From NCBI RefSeq assembly GCF_040270295.1, contig NZ_JBELOE010000102.1: a stretch of 64,000 nt of DNA; one strand, 5' to 3'. Positions 1 through 9,798 of the stretch are shown piece after piece. Every line of letters begins with the position of its first letter. The stretch's first letter is position 1. Below the pieces are notes generated by a model. The model was not told the DNA's origin and made no database searches. It saw only the letters and a list, made by a program, of their open reading frames with translations. The position numbers were made by a program, and so were the translations under genes. This stretch comes from Catenovulum sediminis. GTDB taxonomy: Bacteria > Pseudomonadota > Gammaproteobacteria > Enterobacterales > Alteromonadaceae.

Positions 1-9
1 CCCTTCGGG

Positions 10-107
10 CTGAGGCCAAAATGGTCTTATGCAGCGTTAGAAATAACTTATTTAGATGACTAAACTTCATTATTTCTGCCTTGCCTAAGACCATTTTTTC
101 TCTCAGC
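10..107. repeat. Long imperfect inverted repeat at left edge
   Basis: Outer arms GCTGAG/CTCAGC (10-15 and 102-107) enclose perfect 12-bp arms AAAATGGTCTTA/TAAGACCATTTT, and inside these lie AAATAA/TTATTT. The whole stretch would fold as one long hairpin. It could be the terminator of a gene left of the window, or a dispersed palindromic element. No ORF or transposase is attached. Confidence 0.6.
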
Positions 108-157
108 TCAAATTATAAACAAAGATAAACACGCCCTAGAAAAAAATCAGAGTAAAA

Positions 158-2131
158 ATGAACAAAAATCATAATAAATTTAAGCTATGGATGATAACCA
201 GCGTGCTGGTTTGTCTGGCGGCCTGTTTAAATATACCGGTCAACGCGGCTAATTCTGGCACGGCTCATTCCGGCGTGGATAGTCGCAACTCCAGCGCAAA
301 TAACAATGCAGCCCATATTAGAAAAAGTAACGTACAAAAACCGAATATCGTGTTAATTGTGACAGATGATCAAGGGATAGGAGATATTGGCTTTAACCAA
401 AACCCGATTATTAAAACGCCTAATTTAGATAAACTTGCGCAACAATCGACAGCTTTAACCAATTTTCATGTTGACCCAACCTGCTCGCCGACACGTGCGG
501 CTTTATTAACGGGTAAACATTCATTAAAAGCCGGCGTCTGGCATACCATTCTGGGCCGCTATATGCTGGGGCCAGAACATCAAACATTAGCAGAAGAACT
601 TAAAGATAATGGTTATCAAACCGCAATTTTCGGCAAATGGCATTTAGGCGATAACTATCCGTATCGGCCACAAGATCAAGGATTTGATTTATCCGTCATA
701 CACGGCGGTGGCGGCGTTGGACAAACACCGGATTATTGGGGCAATACGCAATTTGATGATGTTTATTATCGTAACGGTAAGCCGGAGTTTTTTTCAGGTT
801 ATGCAACTAAAGTGTGGTTTGACGAAGCAATCAATTTTATTCAGCAACCACAAGAGCAACCTTATTTTGCCTATATTGCACTTAACGCACCGCACGGGCC
901 GTATCGAGCGCCAACGGAATATGTCAGCCAGTATGAAGATATGGGGTTATCCAATGAGGTCGCAACCTTTTACGGCATGATCACCTACATTGACGAGCAA
1001 GTTGAACGATTAAGAGAAACATTAAGAAAAACAGGTCAGGAAGAGAACACAATATTTATCTATATGACAGATAATGGCAGTTCTTATCGCCCCACTCACA
1101 GTGGCAAGCTCACGCCGCGTGGGCAAAAAATTGCGGAAAAATTTCCGAAATGGGTGCCTAACAACGGCTATTCTGGCTACAAAGGTCAGGTATATGAAGG
1201 TGGGCATAGAGTACCTTTTTTAATTTATTATCCAAATGGAAATTTAAAAAAGCAGAACTTTAACCAATTAACCGCCCATTATGATGTATTGCCAACCTTA
1301 TTAGATTTAATTGGCAGTAATGTCAGCGACAGCGAAATAGATGGGGTTAGCTTAAAACCTTTGTTAACCCAAGGACAGCAACCCGCATTAAAAAACCGCA
1401 GCGTGGTTGTCACGAATCAAAGAGTATATGACCCGAGTATCAAAAGGCCAACCGCAGTATTAAAAGGCCCATGGCGTTACATTACAAGTGGGCAAAAAGC
1501 CGAACTTTATCATATTGAAAAAGACCCATTACAAAAACAGAATTTGTTACAAGGGTTAAATTTTAATCACGAAGATAAACCTAATCTGCAAGTTGAAAGT
1601 GAGATGATAAAAATCGCACAACAGATGAATCAAACGCGTGTAAATTGGTTTGCTGCACTGGCGCAAGCTGGTTTTAAAGACAGATTTATTCACGTTGGTA
1701 ACCCAGCAGAAAATCCGGCTCGCTTAAATGCCATGGATTGGATGGAGGTGCCGAAAGGGCAGCCCGTGCCTTGGTTTATTGGACATCAGCCAGCTGCGCC
1801 CGAATATGACTATGTACACTGGTTAGGCGAAGAAGACAAATACACAGCTTTGCCTTGGTATATTAATGTCGAGCAATCAGGGCGCTATCGAATTCGTGCC
1901 TATTATCATGACAAACCGGCAGGTACACCGATAAACACCCAATATTGTGCTATAAAACTAGGTGATAAAACCTACACTGAAAACGTCTATGGCAGAGCAT
2001 CTTACTGCGAGATAGTTGTTGATGCACAAGCTGGACAACAGAAAGTGAGCGCTTGGTTTGCGAACGACCGGGTACAGTTAACGCATGAAAAAGCCGCGTT
2101 TTATCTATACATAGAATATTTAGGTCACTAA
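158..2131 (+). CDS. S1-family sulfatase (exported)
   Basis: Arylsulfatase-fold enzyme, 657 aa, predicted to remove sulfate esters from an algal glycan outside the cytoplasm. The formylglycine motif C-S-P-T-R lies at residues 109-113. The metal-binding Asp pair is D70/D71, followed by K160-W-H162, an APHG histidine at H246 and D305/N306 in TDNG. The N-terminus is a signal peptide with a possible lipobox LAAC at C23, or signal peptidase I cleavage after about A30. A C-terminal extension (about 550-657) beyond the sulfatase core looks beta-rich and is not identified. Only 12 bp separate it from the next gene, so the two are probably co-transcribed. The substrate (galactose, rhamnose or uronate sulfate) cannot be told from sequence. 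Confidence 0.93.
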   Translation: MNKNHNKFKLWMITSVLVCLAACLNIPVNAANSGTAHSGVDSRNSSANNNAAHIRKSNVQKPNIVLIVTDDQGIGDIGFNQNPIIKTPNLDKLAQQSTALTNFHVDPTCSPTRAALLTGKHSLKAGVWHTILGRYMLGPEHQTLAEELKDNGYQTAIFGKWHLGDNYPYRPQDQGFDLSVIHGGGGVGQTPDYWGNTQFDDVYYRNGKPEFFSGYATKVWFDEAINFIQQPQEQPYFAYIALNAPHGPYRAPTEYVSQYEDMGLSNEVATFYGMITYIDEQVERLRETLRKTGQEENTIFIYMTDNGSSYRPTHSGKLTPRGQKIAEKFPKWVPNNGYSGYKGQVYEGGHRVPFLIYYPNGNLKKQNFNQLTAHYDVLPTLLDLIGSNVSDSEIDGVSLKPLLTQGQQPALKNRSVVVTNQRVYDPSIKRPTAVLKGPWRYITSGQKAELYHIEKDPLQKQNLLQGLNFNHEDKPNLQVESEMIKIAQQMNQTRVNWFAALAQAGFKDRFIHVGNPAENPARLNAMDWMEVPKGQPVPWFIGHQPAAPEYDYVHWLGEEDKYTALPWYINVEQSGRYRIRAYYHDKPAGTPINTQYCAIKLGDKTYTENVYGRASYCEIVVDAQAGQQKVSAWFANDRVQLTHEKAAFYLYIEYLGH

Positions 2132-2143
2132 AAAGGAAAACAC

Positions 2144-4066
2144 ATGTTTACAAATGACGATAAAAAATGGGTAAACAATAGCAAACTGCTTTCTTGCTTA
2201 ATTCTTTTTTGTGCAACCTTGGGGCTCAGTGCTTGTGCAAATTTTTCTATTGGCACAGCACAACCTGAAATTGCCAAATTAGACACCTTTACTTTGGATA
2301 TTACAGGGCCGGACAGTCAGGAAAACGGGCAGCTTAATCCGTTTACCGATTACCGCGTATTGGTTGAATTCATCCACCCCCAACAAAAAAAGATAGTGCG
2401 GGGTTATTATGCAGCTGATGGGAATGCCGGCGAAACGTCTGCACAAGCTGGCAATATTTGGCGTGTTAAGTTTACCCCGCAGCTAACGGGTCAATGGCAA
2501 TATAAAGTGCATTTTGATAGCGGAGAAAACATCGCTTTATCAAACAATTTAATTGAAGGGGAAGCGACTGCATTTGACGGTTTGCAAGGTCGCTTTTGGG
2601 TTAGCGAGCAGAAAGTTTCAACGAACACAGCAGCAAATAAAGCATACAAAGCAAACAAAGCAAATCGACAAATTGGCTTTTTAACCGTGCAAAACGGTTA
2701 CTTTTATTCATCGATAGATAATCAGCCCGTTTTAAAAGTGGGTGCGAACAGCCCGGAAAACCTGCTTGGCTATCAGGATTTTGATGGCACATACCGAATA
2801 CAACCTGACACAAAAGACGAAGGTAAAGCGCAAGATAAACAATTACACCAATATGCACCGCATATAAAAGACTGGCAAAGCGGAGATTTAACGTGGCAAA
2901 ACGGTAAAGGAAAAGGCCTTGTTGGCGCGCTTAACTATTTAGCTGCGCAAGATATGAATTCGGTTTATTTCATCACTATGAATATAGGTGGCGACGGTAA
3001 AGACAGCTGGCCATACTTAGATCATACATCTTTTAACCGTTTTGATGTGAGCAAACTAGAGCAATGGCAGGCGGTATTTGCCCATATGCAGGAAAAAGGT
3101 TTGTTGATGCATATTATTTTGCAGGAAACTGAAAACGAATTGTTATTAGACAATGGTGATATGGGCGATCAGCGCAACTTGTATTTACGCGAAATGATTG
3201 CCAGATTTGCACATTTTCCCGGCATAATCTGGAACATAGGCGAAGAAAATGGCCCGGTAAAGTGGTCACCAAACGGGCAAACTCCCGAGCAGGTTAAACA
3301 AATGGCGCGTTTTATTAAAAAGAATGACCCATATCGCCACCCTGTATTAGTCCATAGCCATGCCAGCGCAAAACACAAAGAAGAAACATTAACCGGTTTG
3401 TTAGGCGAAGTGAGTATTGATGGTATTTCTTTGCAAGTGGATCAGCCGCATCGAGCAGCACGTGATATTCAGATTTGGCGTGATAAATCCCTTGCTGCTG
3501 GCCATCAATGGGCAATATCCATGGATGAAATCGGTATTTGGCATACAGGTGCAAGACCCGATGCAGACAATCCAACGCATGACGATATGCGCACCCAAGT
3601 TTTATGGCCTTCAATGTTTAAAAAAGCCAGCGGGATAGAATGGTATTTTGGTTACCGGTTTGCCCATAACGATTTAAACGCTGAAGATTGGCGCTCGCGT
3701 CATAAGCTTTGGCAACAAACTAAGTATGCGAAACAATTTTTTGAACAAAGCGATCTGCACCAGTTAAATTATTTTTGTTCAGCGAGATTTAACAGCAAGG
3801 CATATTGTTTAACGACTCAGACAGCTGACAGGGCACTGGTGTATTTACCAAGCGGTTGGGACGAAAAACTGGCATTTGATCTACCTGATGGTCAATACGC
3901 GCTTCGTCTTTATTCACCCCGTAAAGGTCAATGGAAAAAAGGTCAATGGGAAAATGCAGCGCAAACCATTGAAATTCGAAATGGACAGCCACTAAAGCTG
4001 GTTAACTTATTAACTGAAAAATCAACCGATTGGGCGCTCGAGTTTAAACTTTTAACACTTCATTGA
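2144..4066 (+). CDS. DUF5060-type putative glycoside hydrolase lipoprotein
   Basis: 640 aa. A lipobox LSAC with Cys31 predicts an outer- or inner-membrane lipoprotein. Residues about 45-140 match the beta-sandwich DUF5060 domain (VEFIHP, YYAADGNAGET, GQWQYKVHF). Residues about 180-540 look like a TIM-barrel glycosidase, with candidate acid/base N364-I-G-E-E368 and candidate nucleophile E462 in SMDEIG. The C-terminal ~90 residues look like a beta domain. This family is poorly characterised and I assign no substrate. It follows a sulfatase by 12 bp with RBS AAGGAA and precedes a GH2 beta-galactosidase, so it probably cuts the same sulfated galactose- or rhamnose-containing glycan. Confidence 0.75.
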   Translation: MFTNDDKKWVNNSKLLSCLILFCATLGLSACANFSIGTAQPEIAKLDTFTLDITGPDSQENGQLNPFTDYRVLVEFIHPQQKKIVRGYYAADGNAGETSAQAGNIWRVKFTPQLTGQWQYKVHFDSGENIALSNNLIEGEATAFDGLQGRFWVSEQKVSTNTAANKAYKANKANRQIGFLTVQNGYFYSSIDNQPVLKVGANSPENLLGYQDFDGTYRIQPDTKDEGKAQDKQLHQYAPHIKDWQSGDLTWQNGKGKGLVGALNYLAAQDMNSVYFITMNIGGDGKDSWPYLDHTSFNRFDVSKLEQWQAVFAHMQEKGLLMHIILQETENELLLDNGDMGDQRNLYLREMIARFAHFPGIIWNIGEENGPVKWSPNGQTPEQVKQMARFIKKNDPYRHPVLVHSHASAKHKEETLTGLLGEVSIDGISLQVDQPHRAARDIQIWRDKSLAAGHQWAISMDEIGIWHTGARPDADNPTHDDMRTQVLWPSMFKKASGIEWYFGYRFAHNDLNAEDWRSRHKLWQQTKYAKQFFEQSDLHQLNYFCSARFNSKAYCLTTQTADRALVYLPSGWDEKLAFDLPDGQYALRLYSPRKGQWKKGQWENAAQTIEIRNGQPLKLVNLLTEKSTDWALEFKLLTLH

Positions 4067-4176
4067 CGGTTTTGTAAAAGAAATTGCTATCAAATATGGA
4101 TATTAAGATTTATATATGATTTAATTGCTGCATGTGTAAATATTGATATTTGTAAGCGATCTTTTGGTAACCTTCT

Positions 4177-7100
4177 ATGAAAATAATAAAACGAATTAGC
4201 CGTTTAGCTGCGGTATGCAGCATAACGGCCGGTAGTTTGCTCGCGTCTTTTAGCGCTTTGGCAATCAATGATTGGGAAAATCCAGCCGTTACACAAATTA
4301 ACCGGCTGCCCGCCAGAGCGACCTCATATTCTTATACCAACATTAACAGTGCGTTAAAGCGAGACAGAAACAAGGCGCAAATCTTAAACTTAAATGGCAC
4401 TTGGAAATTTCATTACGCCGCAGACGATAGTGTTCGCCCGCTTAACTTCTATAAAGCAGAATTTACAGACTGGGCAAATATAACGGTACCCGGCAACTGG
4501 GAATTACAGGGATTTGGACAGCCCATTTACACAAACTCTACTTATCCTTTTCCGGTTGATTTACCAAAAATCACACGCGATAACCCAGTCGGTTCATACT
4601 TAAAAACATTTAATTTACCGAAAGACTGGTCAGATAAACGCTTGATTTTGCATTTTGGTGGCGTTTCATCTGCTTTTTATTTATGGGTAAATGGCCAGCA
4701 AGTAGGCTATAGTCAAGGCAGCGCATTGCCTGCAGAGTTTGATATCAGCCAATATGTAAAAGCCGGCCAAAACCAAATTGCTGTTCAGGTTTTTCGCTGG
4801 AGTGATGGCAGTTATTTAGAAGATCAGGATCACTGGCGATTAAGCGGTATTCATCGAGAAGTATTATTACTCGCTGAGCCTAAAGTTTCTATTCGCGATT
4901 TTGCAGTGCGTACCCTGTTTAAAAACACCTATGAAGAAGCGCACCTGCAAGTAAAAACGGATATTAATAACCCCAATAAAATCAATATTGATGGCTGGCA
5001 GTTAGAAGTTTCTTTGTTTGATGAAGATGCGCAAAAAACAATACCCACAATGAAAATAGCGGCCAGTAAATTGTCTCCGGTTGCTTATCCTCAGCGTGAT
5101 AACTTCCGTTTTGATGAACTATCGGCATTGGTCAAAAATCCTAAACTGTGGACTTCAGAAACGCCTCATTTATATACCTTAGTGATGGCGTTAAAAGACA
5201 AAAATGGCAACTTGGTTGAATCCAGAAGTACCCGAGTCGGTTTTAGAGACGTAAAAATTGTTGAAGGCGGCAAGGTATTAGTCAATGGTCAAAGCATCAA
5301 GATAATCGGTGTAAACCGCCACGATCATCACGCAACAAAAGGTAAAGCCCTAAGCCGGGATGATATTTTGCAAGATATCCTGCTGTTAAAACGATATAAC
5401 TTTAACTCAGTGCGCACCGCACACTACCCAAATGACCCTTATTTTTATGAGCTTGCTGATGAATACGGCATATATGTTATGGGCGAAGCTAATGTTGAAA
5501 GCCATGGTGTGGGAGGCAAACTCGCCAATTCACCGATGTGGACACATGCGATTATGGAACGCATTGTCAATATGGTTGAGCGTGACAAAAATTATCCGTC
5601 AATTATATCTTGGTCTTTGGGTAACGAATCCGGTACCGGTCCTGGGTTTGCCGCGGCTGCAGGCTGGATAAAAGATTATGATCCAACCCGATTTATTCAT
5701 TATGAAGGGGCACAAGGTGACCCGACACATCCTGAATACGTACCTATGACAAGTCGCTGGGCAGGGCCAGATGCATTTGCTAAACGTTATACGGATTTAG
5801 CCAACCCGACTGATCCACCATTTGTCGATGTGATTAGCCGCATGTACCCTTCACTTGAACAATTAAAAGGTTTAGCCGACAGCCCGTATATTAAACGCCC
5901 GATATTAATGTGTGAATATGCACATGCTATGGGCAACTCATTAGGTAACTTGGCTGAATACTGGGATATGGTTTGGTCACACGATAATTTAATTGGTGGT
6001 TATATCTGGGACTGGATTGATCAAGGTATAGAGAAAAAAGCTGACAATGGAAAAACCTTTTTAGCCTATGGTGGTGATTTTGGTGATAAGCCAAACGACA
6101 GTAACTTTTGTATCAATGGTATCGTTGATTCATACCGTCAACCTAAAGCGCCTATGTATGAAGCCAAATATGTGTTCCAGCCGGTTAAATTTACCGCCAA
6201 TGACATTGAAAGCGGTAAACTAACCATACAGAACCGACAATTTTTTGCTGATTTGTCTGACTACGAATTACGCTGGATGTTGCAAGAAAACGGCAAAACA
6301 ATTCAGCAAGGTAAAGTGGATGATTTAAATGTTCCCGCCACCGAAAAAGCTAAGTTGAAGATTGAATTTACAAAACCTGAGATTGTTGCGGGCGCGCATT
6401 ATTATTTGCAATTGTCCCTGAATCTGAAAGCAGACACCAAATGGGCGAGTGCTGGATACTCGGTTGCGGTAGAAGAGTTTAAACTGCCTTGGTCTAAAAA
6501 AGCGCTTAATAATGCAGATTATCAGCCTCTTTCAGTGACGCAAAAAGGAACAGATTTAGTCATCGAAAACAAGGCGTTTACCGCGCGGTTTAATACCACT
6601 ACGGGGTATTTGCAATCGTATCAAGTGCAAGGCTTCCGAAAACCAGTCAATGTGATAGCCGATGCATTAAAACCACAATTTTGGCGAGCACAAACAGACA
6701 ATGATCGCCTGGGTTGGAAAACAGACAAAACACTGGGTTTTTGGAAAACCGCAGCACAATCGCTTAAGTTAACTCAGTTTGACTACAACACAGTTGCACA
6801 AAACCAAGTTGAGATAACCACCGAGTTTTCGCACGGTAATAAATTAAAATTGAATATTCATTACCGAGTCACTGGAGATGGTGCAATTAAAGTACATTAT
6901 CAATTGAAAGCAGATAAAACCTTACCTTCTATCCCGCGTGTTGGCATGCACGCTAAAACTGGCAAACAATTAATGAATTTAAGCTTCTATGGTAAAGGCC
7001 CGTTCGAAAACTATGTTGATCGCAATCAAGGCGCGATGACACAAGTTTACTCAGGTAAAATTACTGAGTTTCTGGCACCTTACGTGCGCCCGCAAGAACA

Positions 7101-7404
7101 GGGGTTAAGAACCGGCACGCACTGGTTTAAGCTGGTAGATTCAACCGGTAAAGGTATGCAGGTAAAAGGTGAAACACCATTAAGCTTTAGTGTACTGCCT
7201 TGGTCAACTGAACAGCTTGATGCGGCCACACACACTTATGAGCTATCTGACAATGCGCCTTATTATTTAAATATCGACTTCAAACAGGCAGGTGTGGGCG
7301 GTATTGATTCGTGGAGTGCTAAAGCGGCACCCATAAAACAATATCAGATTCCGGCAGATGACTATGAGTATTCATTTACCTTATCGCCTGTTAGTTTTAA
7401 GTGA
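4177..7404 (+). CDS. GH2 beta-galactosidase (LacZ-like, exported)
   Basis: 1075 aa with a signal peptide (cleavage near ALA at about residue 29). The domain order is that of LacZ: N-terminal sugar-binding jelly-roll, immunoglobulin-like domains, TIM barrel, and C-terminal Bgal_small domain (QTDNDRLG and GKGPFENYVDRN motifs). The acid/base is E484 in LGNESGTG and the nucleophile is E580 in MCEYAHAMGNSLG, both matching the LacZ pattern. It should release terminal beta-galactose in the periplasm. Unlike cytoplasmic LacZ it is secreted, which fits processing of imported oligosaccharides. The 110-bp upstream gap may hold a promoter. The 3' end nearly touches the next sulfatase gene. Confidence 0.93.
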   Translation: MKIIKRISRLAAVCSITAGSLLASFSALAINDWENPAVTQINRLPARATSYSYTNINSALKRDRNKAQILNLNGTWKFHYAADDSVRPLNFYKAEFTDWANITVPGNWELQGFGQPIYTNSTYPFPVDLPKITRDNPVGSYLKTFNLPKDWSDKRLILHFGGVSSAFYLWVNGQQVGYSQGSALPAEFDISQYVKAGQNQIAVQVFRWSDGSYLEDQDHWRLSGIHREVLLLAEPKVSIRDFAVRTLFKNTYEEAHLQVKTDINNPNKINIDGWQLEVSLFDEDAQKTIPTMKIAASKLSPVAYPQRDNFRFDELSALVKNPKLWTSETPHLYTLVMALKDKNGNLVESRSTRVGFRDVKIVEGGKVLVNGQSIKIIGVNRHDHHATKGKALSRDDILQDILLLKRYNFNSVRTAHYPNDPYFYELADEYGIYVMGEANVESHGVGGKLANSPMWTHAIMERIVNMVERDKNYPSIISWSLGNESGTGPGFAAAAGWIKDYDPTRFIHYEGAQGDPTHPEYVPMTSRWAGPDAFAKRYTDLANPTDPPFVDVISRMYPSLEQLKGLADSPYIKRPILMCEYAHAMGNSLGNLAEYWDMVWSHDNLIGGYIWDWIDQGIEKKADNGKTFLAYGGDFGDKPNDSNFCINGIVDSYRQPKAPMYEAKYVFQPVKFTANDIESGKLTIQNRQFFADLSDYELRWMLQENGKTIQQGKVDDLNVPATEKAKLKIEFTKPEIVAGAHYYLQLSLNLKADTKWASAGYSVAVEEFKLPWSKKALNNADYQPLSVTQKGTDLVIENKAFTARFNTTTGYLQSYQVQGFRKPVNVIADALKPQFWRAQTDNDRLGWKTDKTLGFWKTAAQSLKLTQFDYNTVAQNQVEITTEFSHGNKLKLNIHYRVTGDGAIKVHYQLKADKTLPSIPRVGMHAKTGKQLMNLSFYGKGPFENYVDRNQGAMTQVYSGKITEFLAPYVRPQEQGLRTGTHWFKLVDSTGKGMQVKGETPLSFSVLPWSTEQLDAATHTYELSDNAPYYLNIDFKQAGVGGIDSWSAKAAPIKQYQIPADDYEYSFTLSPVSFK

Positions 7405-7411
7405 GTACAAA

Positions 7412-9280
7412 ATGAAAAAAATATTATCACTTATCTGCACCGCCGCGTTGTTGGCGGCCTGCAGTCAAAATTCTGCCGACCATCAGTTTGCGGATAAAAA
7501 GCTTAAAAATGAACAAACTAAACCGGCTGAATATCAAGCACAGTGGCAAAGCCCGCTGGTAAAAGCCGGTAAACAACCTAACGTGGTATTGATACTGATT
7601 GACGATCTCAGTCATTACGGCATGACAACGTACGGCTCAAATATAATCCGATCTGCAAGAGGTCAGTTTGAAGATATGACTTTTGCAACGCCAAATATTG
7701 ATGAATTGGCGCGCACCGGTTTACGGGTTGAAAATGCTTTTGCCCATCCGATTTGTGAAAATACACGAATCGCCTTGATGAGCGGTAAACAAAACGACCG
7801 TAATTATTTGAAACCAAAATCACAGCACCATTCGGATATCACTTTCGGCGATATTTTTAAGCGTGCTGGATACACTACGGGCATGTATGGAAAGTGGAAA
7901 CAAACACGGGGCACACAACAGATCCCGGGTGAAAAATATATATCAGAATTTGGCTGGGATGATTATTTAGCGTTTGATGTTGTCACCGAAGGACAGCGTT
8001 TTATCAATCCTAATCTAGTTGAAAATGGCACAATAACCAATTATGAAGGGCGAACTGACGTCGATCCAGAAACGGGCAGACGTTGGTACGGGCCGGATAT
8101 GTATAATCGTGCTGCGCTGAAATTTATTGAACAGAACCAGCAAAATCCATTTTTCTTATACTATCCAATGGCGTTAGTACATGATGATCACAAACCAACA
8201 CCGGATACTAAACCCAATAGTTTGTTTGATAATTTTGATGAAACACCACATAGTCGAAACGGCCATACAGGTGATGATCCCAAATACATAGTAGATATGA
8301 TCGAATATACAGACAAATTGATAGGTAAGGTTGTTGATAAGTTAAATGAACTGAACCTGCGGGAAGAAACCTTGATTATTGTGATGGGCGATAACGGTAC
8401 AAAAGAGATATTCCATCATGTAATGCCAGACGGCTCTGTATATCCGGCGCGTAAAGGTGGCAATGCAGATACGGGTTTGCATGTCGGTATGGTTGTTAAT
8501 CAGCCCGGCACAGTGCCAGCAGCTAATCAGCAAAACAATGCGGATAGCGTGAGAAGTTACGACGGTTTAACCTACTTAACCGATGTTTTACCGACAATGT
8601 TAGAAGCGACAGGCATACCCGTACCCGAAGAAACTAAACCAGATGGCATTAGTTTTTGGCCGCAAATAATGGGGAAAAACAGCGAGCACAGATCGCATAT
8701 TTACAGCTGGTATATTGGTAATGGTGTTTATGATGAAATAAACGACCCGCGTAAAATTCGATTCGCGTTTGACAAAAACTTCAAATATTACGGACCCAGT
8801 GTTTATTATCCGCAAGGGCGTTTTTTCGATTTACGAACCGACAGATACGAAACGCAAGGCGAACGTTTTGTTGAGCTTAGATTTGGTGTGCGCCGTTATT
8901 CTGGCTTAGATTTACAAAATTTAACGCCAGAGCAATATGATGCCATGTTGCGCTTAAAAAGCGTCGTCGATGCACGGCAAATTAAAGCGGTTACTGATGT
9001 AAAAATTATTGCAGATAAAAAGGTCATGTCTGTTGGTGAAACCTTTGATATTGACGCACAGGTATACCCGTTGAATGCAACCCGCGATGGGGTTATCTGG
9101 CATTCAAGCGATCCAAGCATTGCCAGTATCAATAAATTTGGCGAAATCACCGCACACCAAAAAGGTCAAGTCGAAATTTCAGTTTACTCTTGGCACGATG
9201 CCAAACCGATGGCAGACAATCGTAAAGTTGAATTTTTAACTCAAGGAGTGCAGGACAAAATCACCATTCAAGTTCATTAA
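7412..9280 (+). CDS. S1-family sulfatase with C-terminal Big2-like domain
   Basis: 622 aa from the ATG at 7412. An in-frame ATG at 7358 lies inside the GH2 gene, but only the 7412 start gives a clean lipoprotein signal (LLAAC, C17). The metal-binding pair is D64/D65. The formylglycine position is C115 in C-E-N-T-R, where Asn replaces the usual Pro/Ala of the Cys-x-Pro/Ala-x-Arg motif. MYGKWK and MGDNG motifs follow. The last ~90 residues form a bacterial Ig-like Big2 domain (VGETFDIDAQVYP, WHSSDPSIASI, GEITA). It lies 7 bp after the beta-galactosidase, so it is in the same operon and probably desulfates the same glycan. Activity depends on whether the non-canonical motif is matured. Confidence 0.88.
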   Translation: MKKILSLICTAALLAACSQNSADHQFADKKLKNEQTKPAEYQAQWQSPLVKAGKQPNVVLILIDDLSHYGMTTYGSNIIRSARGQFEDMTFATPNIDELARTGLRVENAFAHPICENTRIALMSGKQNDRNYLKPKSQHHSDITFGDIFKRAGYTTGMYGKWKQTRGTQQIPGEKYISEFGWDDYLAFDVVTEGQRFINPNLVENGTITNYEGRTDVDPETGRRWYGPDMYNRAALKFIEQNQQNPFFLYYPMALVHDDHKPTPDTKPNSLFDNFDETPHSRNGHTGDDPKYIVDMIEYTDKLIGKVVDKLNELNLREETLIIVMGDNGTKEIFHHVMPDGSVYPARKGGNADTGLHVGMVVNQPGTVPAANQQNNADSVRSYDGLTYLTDVLPTMLEATGIPVPEETKPDGISFWPQIMGKNSEHRSHIYSWYIGNGVYDEINDPRKIRFAFDKNFKYYGPSVYYPQGRFFDLRTDRYETQGERFVELRFGVRRYSGLDLQNLTPEQYDAMLRLKSVVDARQIKAVTDVKIIADKKVMSVGETFDIDAQVYPLNATRDGVIWHSSDPSIASINKFGEITAHQKGQVEISVYSWHDAKPMADNRKVEFLTQGVQDKITIQVH

Positions 9281-9284
9281 CACT

Positions 9285-9322
9285 ATACCCGGCAAATAGC
9301 TTGTTGATTATTTGCTGGGTAT
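9285..9322. terminator. Hairpin closing the 0.1-9.3 kb block
   Basis: Arms ATACCCGGCAAATA (9285-9298) and TATTTGCTGGGTAT (9309-9322), 14 bp with one mismatch, lie 5 bp after the sulfatase stop. There is no clear T-run, so this is a likely but not classical terminator. Confidence 0.6.
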
Positions 9323-9774
9323 GCGAGCGAGTGCGCCACTATGGTTTTTAGCCAATGCGTGTCGCAGGCGCAAAGTAAAATGGATAAAAGCGCAGTATAA
9401 AATAGAGAAAACCAGCACAGTAAAACCAAAGCCAGACAAAGAAAAGCATTGGCCCTGCACTCATTGCAAATTAGGCGAACTTAAACTGGTCTGTATTTTA
9501 TTGCGAAGCCGAAAGTTAATAGAGCCGATACTAACAGGCTAAAAATTGACAGGTGATAAAATCAATAAAAAACAAAGCCCATAAGTTTGGGGCAGACCTT
9601 GCTGTGTGTATTGAAAATAAAATTGCAAAAAATGACTAAATTCGCTTAAATTACAGCTAATTTAACGCGCAAACTCAAGTTAAATGGATTGATAAAATGC
9701 AAACAACAGTGTCGTTTGCCCGTTCAACAAATGATTCATTCACACAAACTAGCTGTGTATGAATACTAAGCGCT
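9323..9774. other. Gene-poor stretch before the accessory island
   Basis: I see no convincing gene. A 76-codon open frame (9312-9542) begins inside the terminator hairpin, is rich in Lys/Arg, and has no RBS or recognisable domain. An imperfect palindrome at about 9731-9766 (TTCATTCACACA against TGTGTATGAA) lies just before the next gene and could be its regulatory site or a cassette boundary. Confidence 0.4.
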
Positions 9775-9798
9775 ATGTTTTTATTGGAACTTAAGCGT

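Noticed and set aside
3315..3614. Antisense frames in the DUF5060 gene
   Set aside because: They overlap a well-supported gene in full; composition follows the sense frame.
7358..7411. Upstream ATG for the Big2-tailed sulfatase
   Set aside because: It lies within the GH2 gene and would bury the lipoprotein signal peptide.
9312..9542. 76-codon open frame after the second sulfatase
   Set aside because: It starts inside the terminator hairpin, has no RBS, no domain and a skewed Lys/Arg composition.
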